A stretch of 64,000 nucleotides of DNA from Saprospiraceae bacterium UBA6168 (GCA_002435785.1 DIUC01000007.1:4998-68997), one strand, 5' to 3'; positions 16,013 to 25,461 are shown, counted from the stretch's first letter. The notes: generated by a model not told the origin, from the letters alone. Numbers and translations are program-made.

Positions 16013-18046
16013 CTACAATTGGTTTAGAAACTTAATGAGCATTTCAATACTGCCCATTACAATGGGAATCAAAATCACCAGCGCAATGAACACCACTCCA
16101 TACAGCACATAAAACTGCGGATTGCCATTCTGCAAAAACTGGAACTTCCCGATGAAATTTTTCAGATTCCGCAGGGGCAGGTCAATCAGCCATGCCTCCG
16201 CTTTGTCGTAGGGGTGCGTTTCCTGCCAACCGTCCGTGGGGAAGATGCCCTCCACCGGGCGCTTTTTTTTGTGGATGGAAAACAGCGGCTCCGCCAGCTT
16301 GCGGTACGAGCGCACGAACGAACCGGCGGTGTACTGCATCCGGGAGGCATCGCCCACGTAGCCGCAGCCCCAGGTGGCGGCAATGGTGCCCGGGGTTCGT
16401 TTCACCATTTTTTGCTGGATGAAAATGACCAGCCCTGCCAGTGCCAAGAAACCCGCAGCGCACCAGCCGATGTTTACAGCCATTTGACCCACGTTTTCCG
16501 GCAACGCCGCAACGTTTTCAACGCCAGGCATTTTTGCCTGAAATGCCGCCAGCGGGGCGGACAGCGCCTCCAAAAAAATCCCCGGAAACAAGCCGATGGC
16601 CAACATCAGTACCACGATGGCGTACATCGGGACCAGTGTGCCCGTTTTGGCTTCGCTCTGCGGCTGATGGAAATGTTGCCGAGGTGTGCCAAGGAACACC
16701 ACCCCGAAGGCTTTGGTGAAACACAGCAGCGCCAGTCCGCCGATGAGCGCCAACCCAAACAGTGCCGACACCAGCGCCAGCAGCAGCGCAGGGGAGTTGC
16801 CGCCCAGCCCGTTGTACAAGCCCGCATAAATCAGGAATTCCGACACGAAACCATTGAACGGCGGCAGCCCGCAGATGGCGAGCGACGCCACGAGGAACAG
16901 CCCGGCGGTGTGCGGCATTTTTTTTATCAAACCACCGAACGACTCGATGTTCATGCTGTGCGTGGCCTGATAGACGTTGCCGGCACTGAAAAATAGCAGC
17001 GATTTGAACAACGAGTGGTTGAGGGTGTGCAGCAATGCGCCCGCAAATCCGAGGGTGGTCAGCAGCGGGTTGTTCATGCCGATGCCAATGGTGCCCAGCC
17101 CAATCCCGATGCCAATTATGCCAATGTTTTCGATACTGTGGTAAGCCAGCAGTTTTTTTAGGTTGTGCTGCAAGATGGCGAGCATCACGCCATAAATGCC
17201 CGATACCACTGCCACAAAAAGGATGAAATAGCCCAGCACCGTGAAGTCTGTTTTCACCAGCAAAATCATGCGCAGGATGCCGTAGATGCCGATTTTGATG
17301 AGTACCCCCGACATGATGCCCGACACGTGCGAGGGCGCTGCCGGGTGGGCGTAAGGCAACCAGGTGTGGAAGGGCACGAAGCCCGCTTTCAGCGAAAACC
17401 CCACAAAGAAACAGAGAAACAATACGAAGCTGTTCGCCCCACCAAATTCGGCGGAGAACTCGCTGATGGCTTTAAAATCGTAAGAATCCATGCGGTAGGC
17501 GACCCAGATGAAGCCGACCGTGAGCAGCACGATGCTGATGTGCGACTGGATGAGGTAGTTGATGCCCGCCTTGAGGGTCTCCGGTTTTTGGTGCTCGAAA
17601 ATGACCAGCAGGAACGCCGACAACGCCATGATTTCCCAAGCGAAGAGGAACACGAGCGAGTTTTGCACGGCGCAAATAATGGTGAGCATGGACTGCACCA
17701 GCAGGTAGGCGATGCAGTGGAGCGAGAGGTTCGCTGTTTGCTCCCGGTAGGCTTTCATGTACTGCAAGCCGTAGAGCGCCCCGGTTATCATAGTGAAATT
17801 TATCACCAAAATGAACCAAGCCGAGAGTGCGTCAATGCGGATGGGGATTCCCCCCGTCACGAGCGTTCCGGGGAGTAATATTTCAAGTTCATTCCCGACC
17901 AAAGCATTCCCGGCAAGGTAGCCACTGAGGAGGGCGCAGCCTATCACGGCGGCAACGGTCACCAGCCCCTTCGCCCTCACTTGGAGGAAGGGAACTGACA
18001 GCAACGCCGCCGCCAATATAGCCAGGTATATCAGGATAAAGGTCAT
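16013..18046 (-). CDS. HyfB/NuoL-like antiporter-type subunit, second copy
   Basis: A 677-residue protein with an N-terminal Proton_antipo_N segment and a central Proton_antipo_M core. Key helices are FLFAWEIMALSAFLLVIFEH with the buried glutamate, FSLKAGFVPFHTWLPYAHPA with the channel lysine, and LLHTLNHSLFKSLLFFSAGN. The C-terminal soluble stretch (TWGCGYVGDASRMQYT) resembles HyfB. I chose ATG 18046 (MTFILIYLAILAAALL); the open frame upstream to 18226 encodes a tandem 8-bp repeat and is not likely protein. It ends five bases before the HyfC-like start. It is clearly paralogous to the next gene, so the complex carries two tandem HyfB-type pumps plus one HyfF type. Confidence 0.9.
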   Translation of the reverse strand: MTFILIYLAILAAALLSVPFLQVRAKGLVTVAAVIGCALLSGYLAGNALVGNELEILLPGTLVTGGIPIRIDALSAWFILVINFTMITGALYGLQYMKAYREQTANLSLHCIAYLLVQSMLTIICAVQNSLVFLFAWEIMALSAFLLVIFEHQKPETLKAGINYLIQSHISIVLLTVGFIWVAYRMDSYDFKAISEFSAEFGGANSFVLFLCFFVGFSLKAGFVPFHTWLPYAHPAAPSHVSGIMSGVLIKIGIYGILRMILLVKTDFTVLGYFILFVAVVSGIYGVMLAILQHNLKKLLAYHSIENIGIIGIGIGLGTIGIGMNNPLLTTLGFAGALLHTLNHSLFKSLLFFSAGNVYQATHSMNIESFGGLIKKMPHTAGLFLVASLAICGLPPFNGFVSEFLIYAGLYNGLGGNSPALLLALVSALFGLALIGGLALLCFTKAFGVVFLGTPRQHFHQPQSEAKTGTLVPMYAIVVLMLAIGLFPGIFLEALSAPLAAFQAKMPGVENVAALPENVGQMAVNIGWCAAGFLALAGLVIFIQQKMVKRTPGTIAATWGCGYVGDASRMQYTAGSFVRSYRKLAEPLFSIHKKKRPVEGIFPTDGWQETHPYDKAEAWLIDLPLRNLKNFIGKFQFLQNGNPQFYVLYGVVFIALVILIPIVMGSIEMLIKFLNQL

Positions 18047-18050
18047 CTTA

Positions 18051-18122
18051 GATATTGGGATATTGGGATATTGGGATATTGGGATATTGGGATATTGGGA
18101 TATTGGGATATTGGGATATTGG
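18051..18122. repeat. Tandem repeat, GATATTGG x 9
   Basis: Nine perfect copies of the 8-base unit GATATTGG in 72 bases. A partly complementary segment with CCCAATATATCATTATCCCA follows at 18131-18166, so the region can also fold. It occupies the spacer between two antiporter genes. Copy number should vary between strains. Confidence 0.93.
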
Positions 18123-18161
18123 AACGCCGGGAGAATATCCCAATATATCATTATCCCAATA

Positions 18162-20153
18162 TCAAATCCACTTGAACAAAGTGCCCAAAAACAAGAGCAG
18201 CATGAAGACCACCCCGTACAGCACATAATATTGTACCCTGCCGTTTTGGATGAACTGGAAATAGTTCATGCCATTGAGCAGGGGTTTCGTCAGCTTTTCA
18301 ATCAAGCTGTTTTCAAAAAAATCGGTGTAGTGGGAAACATACGCCCGCTCTTTCGGGAAGATTTCTTCTGGTGCAATTTCCTTGTAGTTCTTTTTTTCAC
18401 CGACGAGAAAGCCGAGCAACTTGCCAAGTGTTTTCGAAAACGACTTGCCCGTGTACTGCATCCGGTTGTTCGGGGCGACGTAGCCGCAACCCCATGTGGT
18501 AATGATTTCGGAAGGGCGGGAGACCATGTTCATATTGCGGAGAAAAAAAACAGGCAGCAACAATACCAGAAATATCAGGGAATATCGGCCAATATTGGCC
18601 ATCGTGGAGTCCAGGAAAGTGACGGCCACCATGTCGGGCGCATGCACTGCCAAGCCTTCCAAATGGACGACCCAGTTCAAAAAATACTGTGGAAACAACC
18701 CAATCGCAAGCATCACCGCCACGATGAGGTATTGCGGCAGCCGCATCTCCAGGGGCACCTCGGCAGGCACGTGCGCCAGCGGCTGCCGGGGGCTGCCGAG
18801 AAAGATGACCCCAAAGCTTTTTGTAAAAGCCAGCAACGAAATACCGCCGATGACTGCCAAGCCAGCCAGTGAGAGCATCATCAGGGTAGAGATGTAAAAA
18901 TTGTCCGTTTTTGTGCCCTCCACAAAGCCGCTGTATAGCAAAAACTCCGAAACGAAACCGTTTAACGGCGGCAACCCGCCGATGGCAAGCGCTCCCATCA
19001 GGAAGAAAAAAGCCGTTTGGGGCATCTTCCGTATCAGTCCACCGAGCTTTTCCATGTTCCGGGTGTGCGTCTGTTGATAGACCGATCCGACGGAAAAAAA
19101 CAACAGCGATTTGTACAGCGAATGATTCAGGGTGTGGAGCAGGGCGGCAGTCAGCCCTATTGTGGAAAGGGTGGGGTTATCCGTGCCTTTTCCAATAAGG
19201 AACAGCCCGATGCCTGCACCAATGATGCCGATGTTTTCGATGGTGCAGTACGCCAACATCATTTTAAAATCACGGCGCATGGCTGCGTTCAGGATGCCGT
19301 ACAGGCCCGTCGCCACGGAAAGCACGAGCAGCGATGCGCCGATGGCCAGCCAGTTGTCTTCCAGCATCAGCGCCAACCGGAGTATGCCGTAAATGCCCAT
19401 TTTGACAATGACGCCCGACATGACGCCCGACACGTGCGAGGGAGCCGCCGGGTGCGCATGAGGCAGCCACGAGTGCAGCGGGATGAACCCCGCCTTGATG
19501 CCGAAGCCACCGAAAAAAAGCAGGAACAGCCAGACGTTCTTGTTTTCTTTGAAAAAACTGCCGATGGCGGAAAAGTCGAAGCTGCCTTTTGAAACATAAA
19601 CCCAGATAAACGCTGCTGTTAGCAGCACCACACCCACGTGCATCTGCACCATATAGTTGATGCCAGCCTTGAGCGTCTCTCTTTTCTGGTGCTCGAACAT
19701 GACCAGCAGCAGCGAGGAAAGGGACATCAGCTCCCAAGCGATGAGGAACGCCAGCCCATGCTGCAACATGCACACCCAAAGCATGGACGATTGGAACAAC
19801 AGGAACATGGACCAGTGCAGCGCCAGGTTTGACTTTTGCTCCCGGTAGGCTTTCATGTAGCCGATGCCGTACAGCCCCCCGTTGATGCAGGTGAAATTGA
19901 CGATGAGCACGAACCAGGCGGACAGCGCATCCATGCGAAACGGGACATTTCCGAGGAACGGGGTTCCTTGAAAAACGACATCGAGCGGGTGTCCACCGAG
20001 CGCGTCGAGCGCAGGGATGGAGGTGAGTACGGCATTGATTAAAATGAAAATGAAACTGGCCGTGGCCCTTATCCCAGAAGGGAGTAAGGAGTTGATGACC
20101 ATCCCAGCAACGGTAAGAAACAGGGTCGCAATGACCAGTTGAACATTATCCAT
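18162..20153 (-). CDS. HyfB/NuoL-like antiporter-type subunit, first gene of the hydrogenase-related operon
   Basis: A 663-residue membrane protein. Conserved helices are GLAFLIAWELMSLSSLLLVM with glutamate, GGFGIKAGFIPLHSWLPHAH with lysine, and LLHTLNHSLYKSLLFFSVGS. TWGCGYVAPNNRMQYTG marks the HyfB-type C-terminal region. It is paralogous to the next gene, with shared length and motif order. It is the promoter-proximal gene of the operon that runs HyfB, HyfB, HyfC, HyfE, HyfF, large subunit, fused small subunit. With a metal-free catalytic module, the complex may act as an ion pump driven by a donor other than hydrogen; this is inference. Confidence 0.92.
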   Translation of the reverse strand: MDNVQLVIATLFLTVAGMVINSLLPSGIRATASFIFILINAVLTSIPALDALGGHPLDVVFQGTPFLGNVPFRMDALSAWFVLIVNFTCINGGLYGIGYMKAYREQKSNLALHWSMFLLFQSSMLWVCMLQHGLAFLIAWELMSLSSLLLVMFEHQKRETLKAGINYMVQMHVGVVLLTAAFIWVYVSKGSFDFSAIGSFFKENKNVWLFLLFFGGFGIKAGFIPLHSWLPHAHPAAPSHVSGVMSGVIVKMGIYGILRLALMLEDNWLAIGASLLVLSVATGLYGILNAAMRRDFKMMLAYCTIENIGIIGAGIGLFLIGKGTDNPTLSTIGLTAALLHTLNHSLYKSLLFFSVGSVYQQTHTRNMEKLGGLIRKMPQTAFFFLMGALAIGGLPPLNGFVSEFLLYSGFVEGTKTDNFYISTLMMLSLAGLAVIGGISLLAFTKSFGVIFLGSPRQPLAHVPAEVPLEMRLPQYLIVAVMLAIGLFPQYFLNWVVHLEGLAVHAPDMVAVTFLDSTMANIGRYSLIFLVLLLPVFFLRNMNMVSRPSEIITTWGCGYVAPNNRMQYTGKSFSKTLGKLLGFLVGEKKNYKEIAPEEIFPKERAYVSHYTDFFENSLIEKLTKPLLNGMNYFQFIQNGRVQYYVLYGVVFMLLLFLGTLFKWI

Positions 20154-20201
20154 GCACGTACAAAATTTTAAGACAGATTTTGCCTGCTAAACCTTTGTAG
20201 G

Positions 20202-20250
20202 CCAGTATCTGATAGTCTGTTCAACAAAAACGGGCTGGTCTATACTGGTC
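20202..20250. other. Repeated hairpin element, copy A
   Basis: CCAGTAT at 20202-20208 pairs with ATACTGG at 20243-20249 around a core with AGTCTGTTC and AACGGGCTGGTC. A related copy with changed but still pairing arms is at 21665-21712. In both copies a minus-strand TAnnTTTG box lies 15-20 bases to the right, so it could be part of a minus-strand leader or an operator. Confidence 0.5.
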
Positions 20251-20262
20251 GAACGAAAGCGC

Positions 20263-20290
20263 AAAAATAGTAAAAAAAAACCGAAAACAA
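20263..20290 (-). promoter_or_regulatory. Bacteroidota-type promoter for the hydrogenase-related operon
   Basis: On the minus strand TTG (20288-20290), a 17-base spacer, then TATTTTTG (20263-20270) match the TTG / TAnnTTTG consensus. The first gene starts about 110 bases downstream, leaving a leader that contains hairpin element A. Confidence 0.55.
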
Positions 20291-20350
20291 GCATCGGAGA
20301 GGAACACGGATGGCATGGATTTCGTCATCATCTGTCCCCTTTGTATTCGC

Positions 20351-20947
20351 CTAAATTACCTTTTCCCAAAACTTCAAATATCCATTGAAATAGGTTATCC
20401 GAACCTCATAACTGCCAGGCACCTCATCCATATAGCTGAAGTAAGTAGCCAGCCTGGTACCAAGGGGCATGGCATCCAATTTTTGCCTGACAAACAGCGA
20501 ATATTCATCATAGTGCTGCCTGTCCAACTTCACGGAGTTATCAATCGGGTTATCCCGATTGATGTTCTCATAAAAAGAATTGAAAAAATAGAAGGCATCA
20601 AAGCCATCGAACCCAATTTCCGTAACATTGGAATGGACGAACGACACATTTGACAACCCATATTCCTCGGCCAATTGATTGGAAAGCTGGTAAAGGGGTT
20701 CCCGCTGCTCTACACCCGTGAAATGTCCGTTGGTGCAGGCTGCGCCAATCATGCAGAACTTGCCTGCCCCCGAACCGATGTCCAAAACCCTCATGCCCGG
20801 GCGGTCCACGAGTACCTGCGCTGCAAATTTTGCCACGTCAACTGGCGTGAAATGGAATTCCGCCGCCACCCTTATCGGAGGTGGGTAGATGCTGTTAAAT
20901 TCCTCATCATTGACCTTGACGCCTGATTTTAAGCGCTTGAAAACCAT
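20351..20947 (-). CDS. Class I SAM-dependent methyltransferase
   Basis: A 198-residue protein with motif I VLDIGSGAGKFCMIG (about residues 54-68), the acidic residue in FTGVEQREPL, and the post-motif strand FDAFYFFNSFYE. This is a standard Rossmann methyltransferase; the substrate is unknown. The beginning (VNDEEFNSIYPPPIRVAAEF) does not match any specific family I know. The DUF983 gene lies 18 bases upstream on the same strand, so the two probably share a transcript. Confidence 0.82.
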   Translation of the reverse strand: MVFKRLKSGVKVNDEEFNSIYPPPIRVAAEFHFTPVDVAKFAAQVLVDRPGMRVLDIGSGAGKFCMIGAACTNGHFTGVEQREPLYQLSNQLAEEYGLSNVSFVHSNVTEIGFDGFDAFYFFNSFYENINRDNPIDNSVKLDRQHYDEYSLFVRQKLDAMPLGTRLATYFSYMDEVPGSYEVRITYFNGYLKFWEKVI

Positions 20948-20965
20948 ACTGTATTACTCGCTTTA

Positions 20966-21358
20966 TTAGATTTGCTTGTGCCCGAACTTTGGGTTGTACC
21001 TAACGTTGGAGTTAATCCAAATGGCCCTCGCAAGCCTGAATATCCAGACAAAAAGTACAGCCAGAATCAATATCAAAATGGCAAAGGAGGCATTGATGCT
21101 AAACCCAAGTACCAATATGCAAAAGCCCGTAAATGCCAAGCTAAAAAACCCCGTTATGACATAGGAGATAAACATGGCACCATAATAAAACCCGGGTTCG
21201 AGGAAATATTTTTGCCCACATGCTGAGCATATCTCCGGCATATCAAAGGATTTCTTAAATGAAAACGAACCGGTTTCAAAAAGGTCTCCCTCTTGGCAGC
21301 GAGGGCATTTCATTTTTAAAATACTGTACGCTTTAGTTCCTTTTTTTAGCAGCTTCAT
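20966..21358 (-). CDS. DUF983 family membrane protein with zinc-ribbon-like N terminus
   Basis: A 130-residue protein. MKCPRCQEGDLF and EICSACGQKYF give two CxxC pairs for a small metal-binding knuckle, followed by two membrane helices (GAMFISYVITGFFSLAFTG and SFAILILILAVLFVWIFRLA). This is the DUF983 pattern; function unknown. I chose ATG 21358; ATG 21367 is equally possible. The long open extension upstream to 21499 has no coding look. Confidence 0.82.
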   Translation of the reverse strand: MKLLKKGTKAYSILKMKCPRCQEGDLFETGSFSFKKSFDMPEICSACGQKYFLEPGFYYGAMFISYVITGFFSLAFTGFCILVLGFSINASFAILILILAVLFVWIFRLARAIWINSNVRYNPKFGHKQI

Positions 21359-21664
21359 AATATCCATATAAGTTAAAGAGCAAGCAAATGAACGGACAGG
21401 CGGGTTCGCCAAGACAGTTTTTGCCATTTTGAGGCGCTCATGAATTGAATGAAAATAGTGGAAAAACGAGTGCTGGCTAAACCGGAGGCGACAAATCATG
21501 CGTTAGGACTGGCATAAAAAGAAGGGATGGACTTTCAATGGAAAGTGCTGAAAGCGAAGTGATAGTATTATTTTTAGCAAAAAACTTGATAGGGACAACC
21601 AGCTTGATAATCAACATACACTTAGAAAATTTAGCGCAGGGACGTTCTGCAAAATACGTGGTCA

Positions 21665-21712
21665 ACCGGTATGGAAGAGTCTGTTCTAAGAAACGGGCTG
21701 GTCAGTGCCGGT
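21665..21712. other. Repeated hairpin element, copy B
   Basis: ACCGGTAT (21665-21672) and GTGCCGGT (21705-21712) pair with two G-U wobbles in the plus-strand sense. The core AGTCTGTTC and AAACGGGCTGGTC is shared with copy A at 20202. Arm sequences differ between copies while most pairing is kept. Confidence 0.5.
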
Positions 21713-21873
21713 GGTTGAATGGTGCAAAAGTAGAATAAAATTGGGAAAGTACGTACCTGAATTTGAATCATGACTTTAGCACCTTGGAGCCACCTCCCCT
21801 CCCCCGCATTTGTCACCCGCTTGCCATTCTCGCATTAGCAACAGGCAAAACCCGCATGGCTTTTGAAAAAAGC

Positions 21874-21881
21874 TATCTTTG
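21874..21881 (+). promoter_or_regulatory. Minus-7 box of the PKD surface protein gene
   Basis: TATCTTTG fits TAnnTTTG and lies 67 bases before ATG 21949. I see no TTG at the ideal distance upstream. Confidence 0.4.
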
Positions 21882-21948
21882 CCCCCCATCAAATTTCCAT
21901 CTATCACATCGCTTCAATAACAATCAATTCTAAATTCAGCATCCTGTT

Positions 21949-24900
21949 ATGAAAAAACTTTTTTTAGCCTGTTTCCTTGCTGTTTCATTGGGCAATGCCT
22001 TCGCCCAGTTGAACATGACCCTGACCGACCAAATTGACTACACCCAACAATTGAGCAGCCTTTGGGGGTACATTGACCCCGAGGACGGCACCGAATACGC
22101 TGCCGTTGGCACGGCCACTGGCCTTGCGGTCGTAAACCTCTCCGACCCCTACAATATCCAAGAAATCGCCTTTATCCCCGACGTGAACTCCCAATGGCGG
22201 GAAGTCAAATCCTTTGGCCACTACATCTATGCCGTGACGGAAGGCGGCGGTGGCGTGCTGGTGGTGAACATGACCGACCCGACCAACGTGACCAGCACCC
22301 ACTGGGCACCGAACATCCCCGGTCTTGGCACCCTCGGTTCCATCCACTCCATCACCGTGGATGAGTTCGGCTTCCTCTACCTCAACGGCTCCAACCTGAA
22401 CAGCGGCGGCGTCCTCGTGGCGGATGTTTCTGCCGACAATGGCACCCCCGTCTATGTAGGTAAGCTCCCGGCCATCTATTGCCACGACAGCTACGCACGG
22501 GACAACAAGCTTTACACCTCAGATATTTACGCCGGCGACTTCAAAGTGTATGACTTGACCAACAAGGCCAATCCCGTGCTGTTGGCCTCGCAGTTCACGC
22601 CTTACCTTTTCACCCACAATACTTGGTTGAGCGACGACAGCAAAACCATTTTCACGACGGACGAAAAGGCAAATGCCCCAGTTGGCGCTTACGATATTTC
22701 CGACCTGAACAACATCGTGGAGCTGGACCAGTTCCGGCCAGCAGCAACGGTTGGGCTTGGCGTCATCCCGCACAACGTGCATGTGTGGAACGATTGGGTA
22801 ATCACGGCCTATTACACCGATGGCACCATCATTATAGACGGCTCCAGGCCCGAAAACTTGATTGAGGTGGGTTATTTCGACTCCTTTGTGTCCAATACGG
22901 CTGGCTTTTTCGGAGTGTGGGGCGTGTACCCCTATTTCCCATCCGGACTCGTGATTGCATCCGACATGCAGAACGGACTACTTGTTTACGAAGTGAACTA
23001 TGTACGTGCCTGCTGGCTGGAAGGCAAGGTGACGGATGCCGTGACTGGCGCAAACATCCAGGCCGCCAGCGTCCACATCGAAAGCACCCAGGCCAACGCT
23101 GCCACCACCGGCATTTTGGGTACTTACAAGACGGGCCAAGCCATCCCAGGCACCTTCGACGTGACCTTTTCGGCCAATGGCTATGAAACAAAGGTCGTGA
23201 GCGCCACGCTCGAAAACGGCGTGCTGACCATCCTTGATGTACAACTCAACCCCTTCCAGTCCTATTCTTTTGCGGGGCAAACAGTCAAGGCCGCCGACGG
23301 TACGCCCATTGCTGGCGCAAAGGTGGTTTTGCAAAACAGCCAGTTCCAGCTCAATGCGACCTCGGATGCCAACGGCAACTTTAGCTTCCCCAGCGTTTTC
23401 GGTGGCAACTACACATTGTATGCTGGTGCCTGGGGCTACGTGACCGAAGAAGTCACCAACCTGAGCATCGGCTCCGGCACCGTGCCGCCCGTCGTTCAAT
23501 TGACCAAAGGCTACTACGATGATTTTGTACTGGACTTCAATTGGGCAAAATCGGCCACGGCAACCTCGGGCGCTTGGGAACTGGGCGAGCCAATCGGCAC
23601 GGTCTTCAACGGCAACACCTCCAATCCAAACTTCGACCTGCCCGACGACCTCGGCGACCAGTGCTACGTGACTGGAAATGGCGGTGGCGACGCTGGCACC
23701 GATGATATTGACAATGGCTCGGTCACGCTGACCTCCCCCGTCATGGACCTCACCACCTACAACAAACCCGTTCTGAAATACAGCACTTGGTTCTTCAACG
23801 CTGGTGGCTCTGGTGCCCCCAACGACAACATGACCGTGCGCATCCACAACGGAACACAGACCGTGACGCTCGAAACCATCACCCAGTCAGGCAGCACCTG
23901 GCGGCCCGAATCGGAATTTGAACTCATTGGGCTTATCCCCATCACCAATACCATGACGGTGAGCTTCGTGGCCGTGGACGACAACCCCGGCCACCTCGTG
24001 GAGGCTGCGGTGGACGGCTTCAAGGTGGAGGACACCTCGCCCTACCCACTTTTTAGCGCCAGCGCCACCACTGGTTGCTTGCCTTTCACGGTGCAGTTCA
24101 CCGACTCGTCCGACACCACTTTCCTTTGGAACTGGACTTTTGAGGGCGGCACGCCATCCACTTCTACCGAGCAAAACCCAACCGTGGTTTACGATACGCC
24201 CGGCACTTTCAACGTAACGCTGACCGTGACCACCCAAACGGCGAGCGTTTACACCATCGAGCGGCCAAACTTCATCACGGTTGGGCAGGCGCCAACGGCA
24301 GACTTCACCAGCAACATGGCGGGCAACGTGGCCAATTTCACCAACACCTCCATTGGTGGTGCCTTCTTCCTGTGGAACTTTGGCGACGGCAGCACCAGCA
24401 CACAGGCCAACCCAAACCACGCCTATACTTCGCAGGGAATCTTCACGGTCACGCTGACTGTCGGCAATGCCTGTGGCACTGCTACTTTCACACAGAATGT
24501 GGAAGTTTTCGCCATACCACCTACGGCCATTTTCACGGTAAGCGGTACGAGCGGCTGTGCGCCCTTCACCGTAAACTACACCAGCGCCTCCCTTGGCAGC
24601 CCGACCAATTACAACTGGACGTTCCCCGGTGGCACCCCCGGCACTTCCACCGCTCAAAACCCAACAGTCGTGTACAATACCCCTGGTACTTACAGCGCCC
24701 AATTGACGGTATCGAACCCGGCTGGGAGCAACACTGCCAACCTGAACCAACTCATCACGGTCGGCACGGCGCCCACCGCATTGTTCAGCTTTGGGGTAAA
24801 CCTCTTCGATGTGGCCTTCACCAACAATTCCGTCGGCGCTACCAGCTACGCATGGGATTTTGGCGACGGCAGCACCAGCACCCAGGCCAACCCCGCCCAC

Positions 24901-25272
24901 ACTTATGCCGCCAATGGCGATTACGTAGTGACCTTGGAAACGACCAATGCTTGCGGTGTCACTGTCTTCACCCAAACGGTCAACATCTTCGTGTCCGGCA
25001 CCACGTTTTTGGATGAAACGAGCTACATGCTCGCCGCCTCCCCTAACCCGTTCAGCAATGACTTGGTGGTGAGCTACGAGCTGGCAAACGGCACTTCCAA
25101 TGCCAACTTGTTGATTTTCAACGTACTCGGCGAGGAGGTAGGCCAAGCGGCCCTTTCGGGCAACAGTGGCAGCGTCCGCCTCGGCGACCAAATTGCTGGC
25201 AGCGGCGTGTACTTCCTGCGCTTGCAGGTGGAAGGCAAAATGGGCAAGGCGATACGGGTAGTGAGGATTTAA
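21949..25272 (+). CDS. Secreted choice-of-anchor B / LVIVD protein with PKD repeats and T9SS sorting tail
   Basis: A 1107-residue secreted protein. A signal peptide (residues 1-19, ending NAFA) is followed by a beta-propeller-like choice-of-anchor B region to about 355, with repeated patterns such as GLAVVNLSDPYNIQEIAFI. Two carboxypeptidase-regulatory-like domains follow (about 360-515), then a jelly-roll-like region (520-690), then four PKD-type units from about 697 (for example FGDGSTSTQANP twice). The last 75 residues (AASPNPFSNDLVVSYEL, ending YFLRLQVEGKMGKAIRVVRI) are a type A T9SS sorting signal. It is likely exported and anchored or released at the cell surface. A terminator lies 70 bases downstream. 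Confidence 0.9.
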   Translation: MKKLFLACFLAVSLGNAFAQLNMTLTDQIDYTQQLSSLWGYIDPEDGTEYAAVGTATGLAVVNLSDPYNIQEIAFIPDVNSQWREVKSFGHYIYAVTEGGGGVLVVNMTDPTNVTSTHWAPNIPGLGTLGSIHSITVDEFGFLYLNGSNLNSGGVLVADVSADNGTPVYVGKLPAIYCHDSYARDNKLYTSDIYAGDFKVYDLTNKANPVLLASQFTPYLFTHNTWLSDDSKTIFTTDEKANAPVGAYDISDLNNIVELDQFRPAATVGLGVIPHNVHVWNDWVITAYYTDGTIIIDGSRPENLIEVGYFDSFVSNTAGFFGVWGVYPYFPSGLVIASDMQNGLLVYEVNYVRACWLEGKVTDAVTGANIQAASVHIESTQANAATTGILGTYKTGQAIPGTFDVTFSANGYETKVVSATLENGVLTILDVQLNPFQSYSFAGQTVKAADGTPIAGAKVVLQNSQFQLNATSDANGNFSFPSVFGGNYTLYAGAWGYVTEEVTNLSIGSGTVPPVVQLTKGYYDDFVLDFNWAKSATATSGAWELGEPIGTVFNGNTSNPNFDLPDDLGDQCYVTGNGGGDAGTDDIDNGSVTLTSPVMDLTTYNKPVLKYSTWFFNAGGSGAPNDNMTVRIHNGTQTVTLETITQSGSTWRPESEFELIGLIPITNTMTVSFVAVDDNPGHLVEAAVDGFKVEDTSPYPLFSASATTGCLPFTVQFTDSSDTTFLWNWTFEGGTPSTSTEQNPTVVYDTPGTFNVTLTVTTQTASVYTIERPNFITVGQAPTADFTSNMAGNVANFTNTSIGGAFFLWNFGDGSTSTQANPNHAYTSQGIFTVTLTVGNACGTATFTQNVEVFAIPPTAIFTVSGTSGCAPFTVNYTSASLGSPTNYNWTFPGGTPGTSTAQNPTVVYNTPGTYSAQLTVSNPAGSNTANLNQLITVGTAPTALFSFGVNLFDVAFTNNSVGATSYAWDFGDGSTSTQANPAHTYAANGDYVVTLETTNACGVTVFTQTVNIFVSGTTFLDETSYMLAASPNPFSNDLVVSYELANGTSNANLLIFNVLGEEVGQAALSGNSGSVRLGDQIAGSGVYFLRLQVEGKMGKAIRVVRI

Positions 25273-25340
25273 AAGAAATTGAGAGATTGAGGGTTTGAGA
25301 GATTGAGGATTTGAGAAAACGGATGCCTCGAAACGAAAAA

Positions 25341-25375
25341 GGCCGCTTCAACTTTATGGGTTGGAGCGGCTTTTT
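25341..25375 (+). terminator. Rho-independent terminator
   Basis: GCCGCTTCAAC and GTTGGAGCGGC form an 11-bp stem with one G-U pair, followed by TTTTT. It ends the surface protein transcript. Confidence 0.8.
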
Positions 25376-25461
25376 CATGTTGGCTTGTGCGGCTTTCCCC
25401 TACATTTGCCGCCTCAAAACCCCAAAACCCTCAACTTCTCAAACTCTCAACTCCTCAACTC

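Larger units (their letters stand above)
21359..21948. other. 590-base intergenic region with hairpin copy B and a promoter
   Basis: No convincing gene. It holds hairpin element copy B (21665-21712), a minus-strand TACTTTTG box at 21724-21731 pointing toward the DUF983 gene, and a plus-strand TATCTTTG box at 21874-21881 for the large surface protein gene. Confidence 0.5.

Noticed and set aside
18047..18226. N-terminal extension of the second HyfB-like protein
   Set aside because: The extra codons are the GATATTGG tandem repeat read as YPNIPISQ units; the normal hydrophobic start is at 18046.
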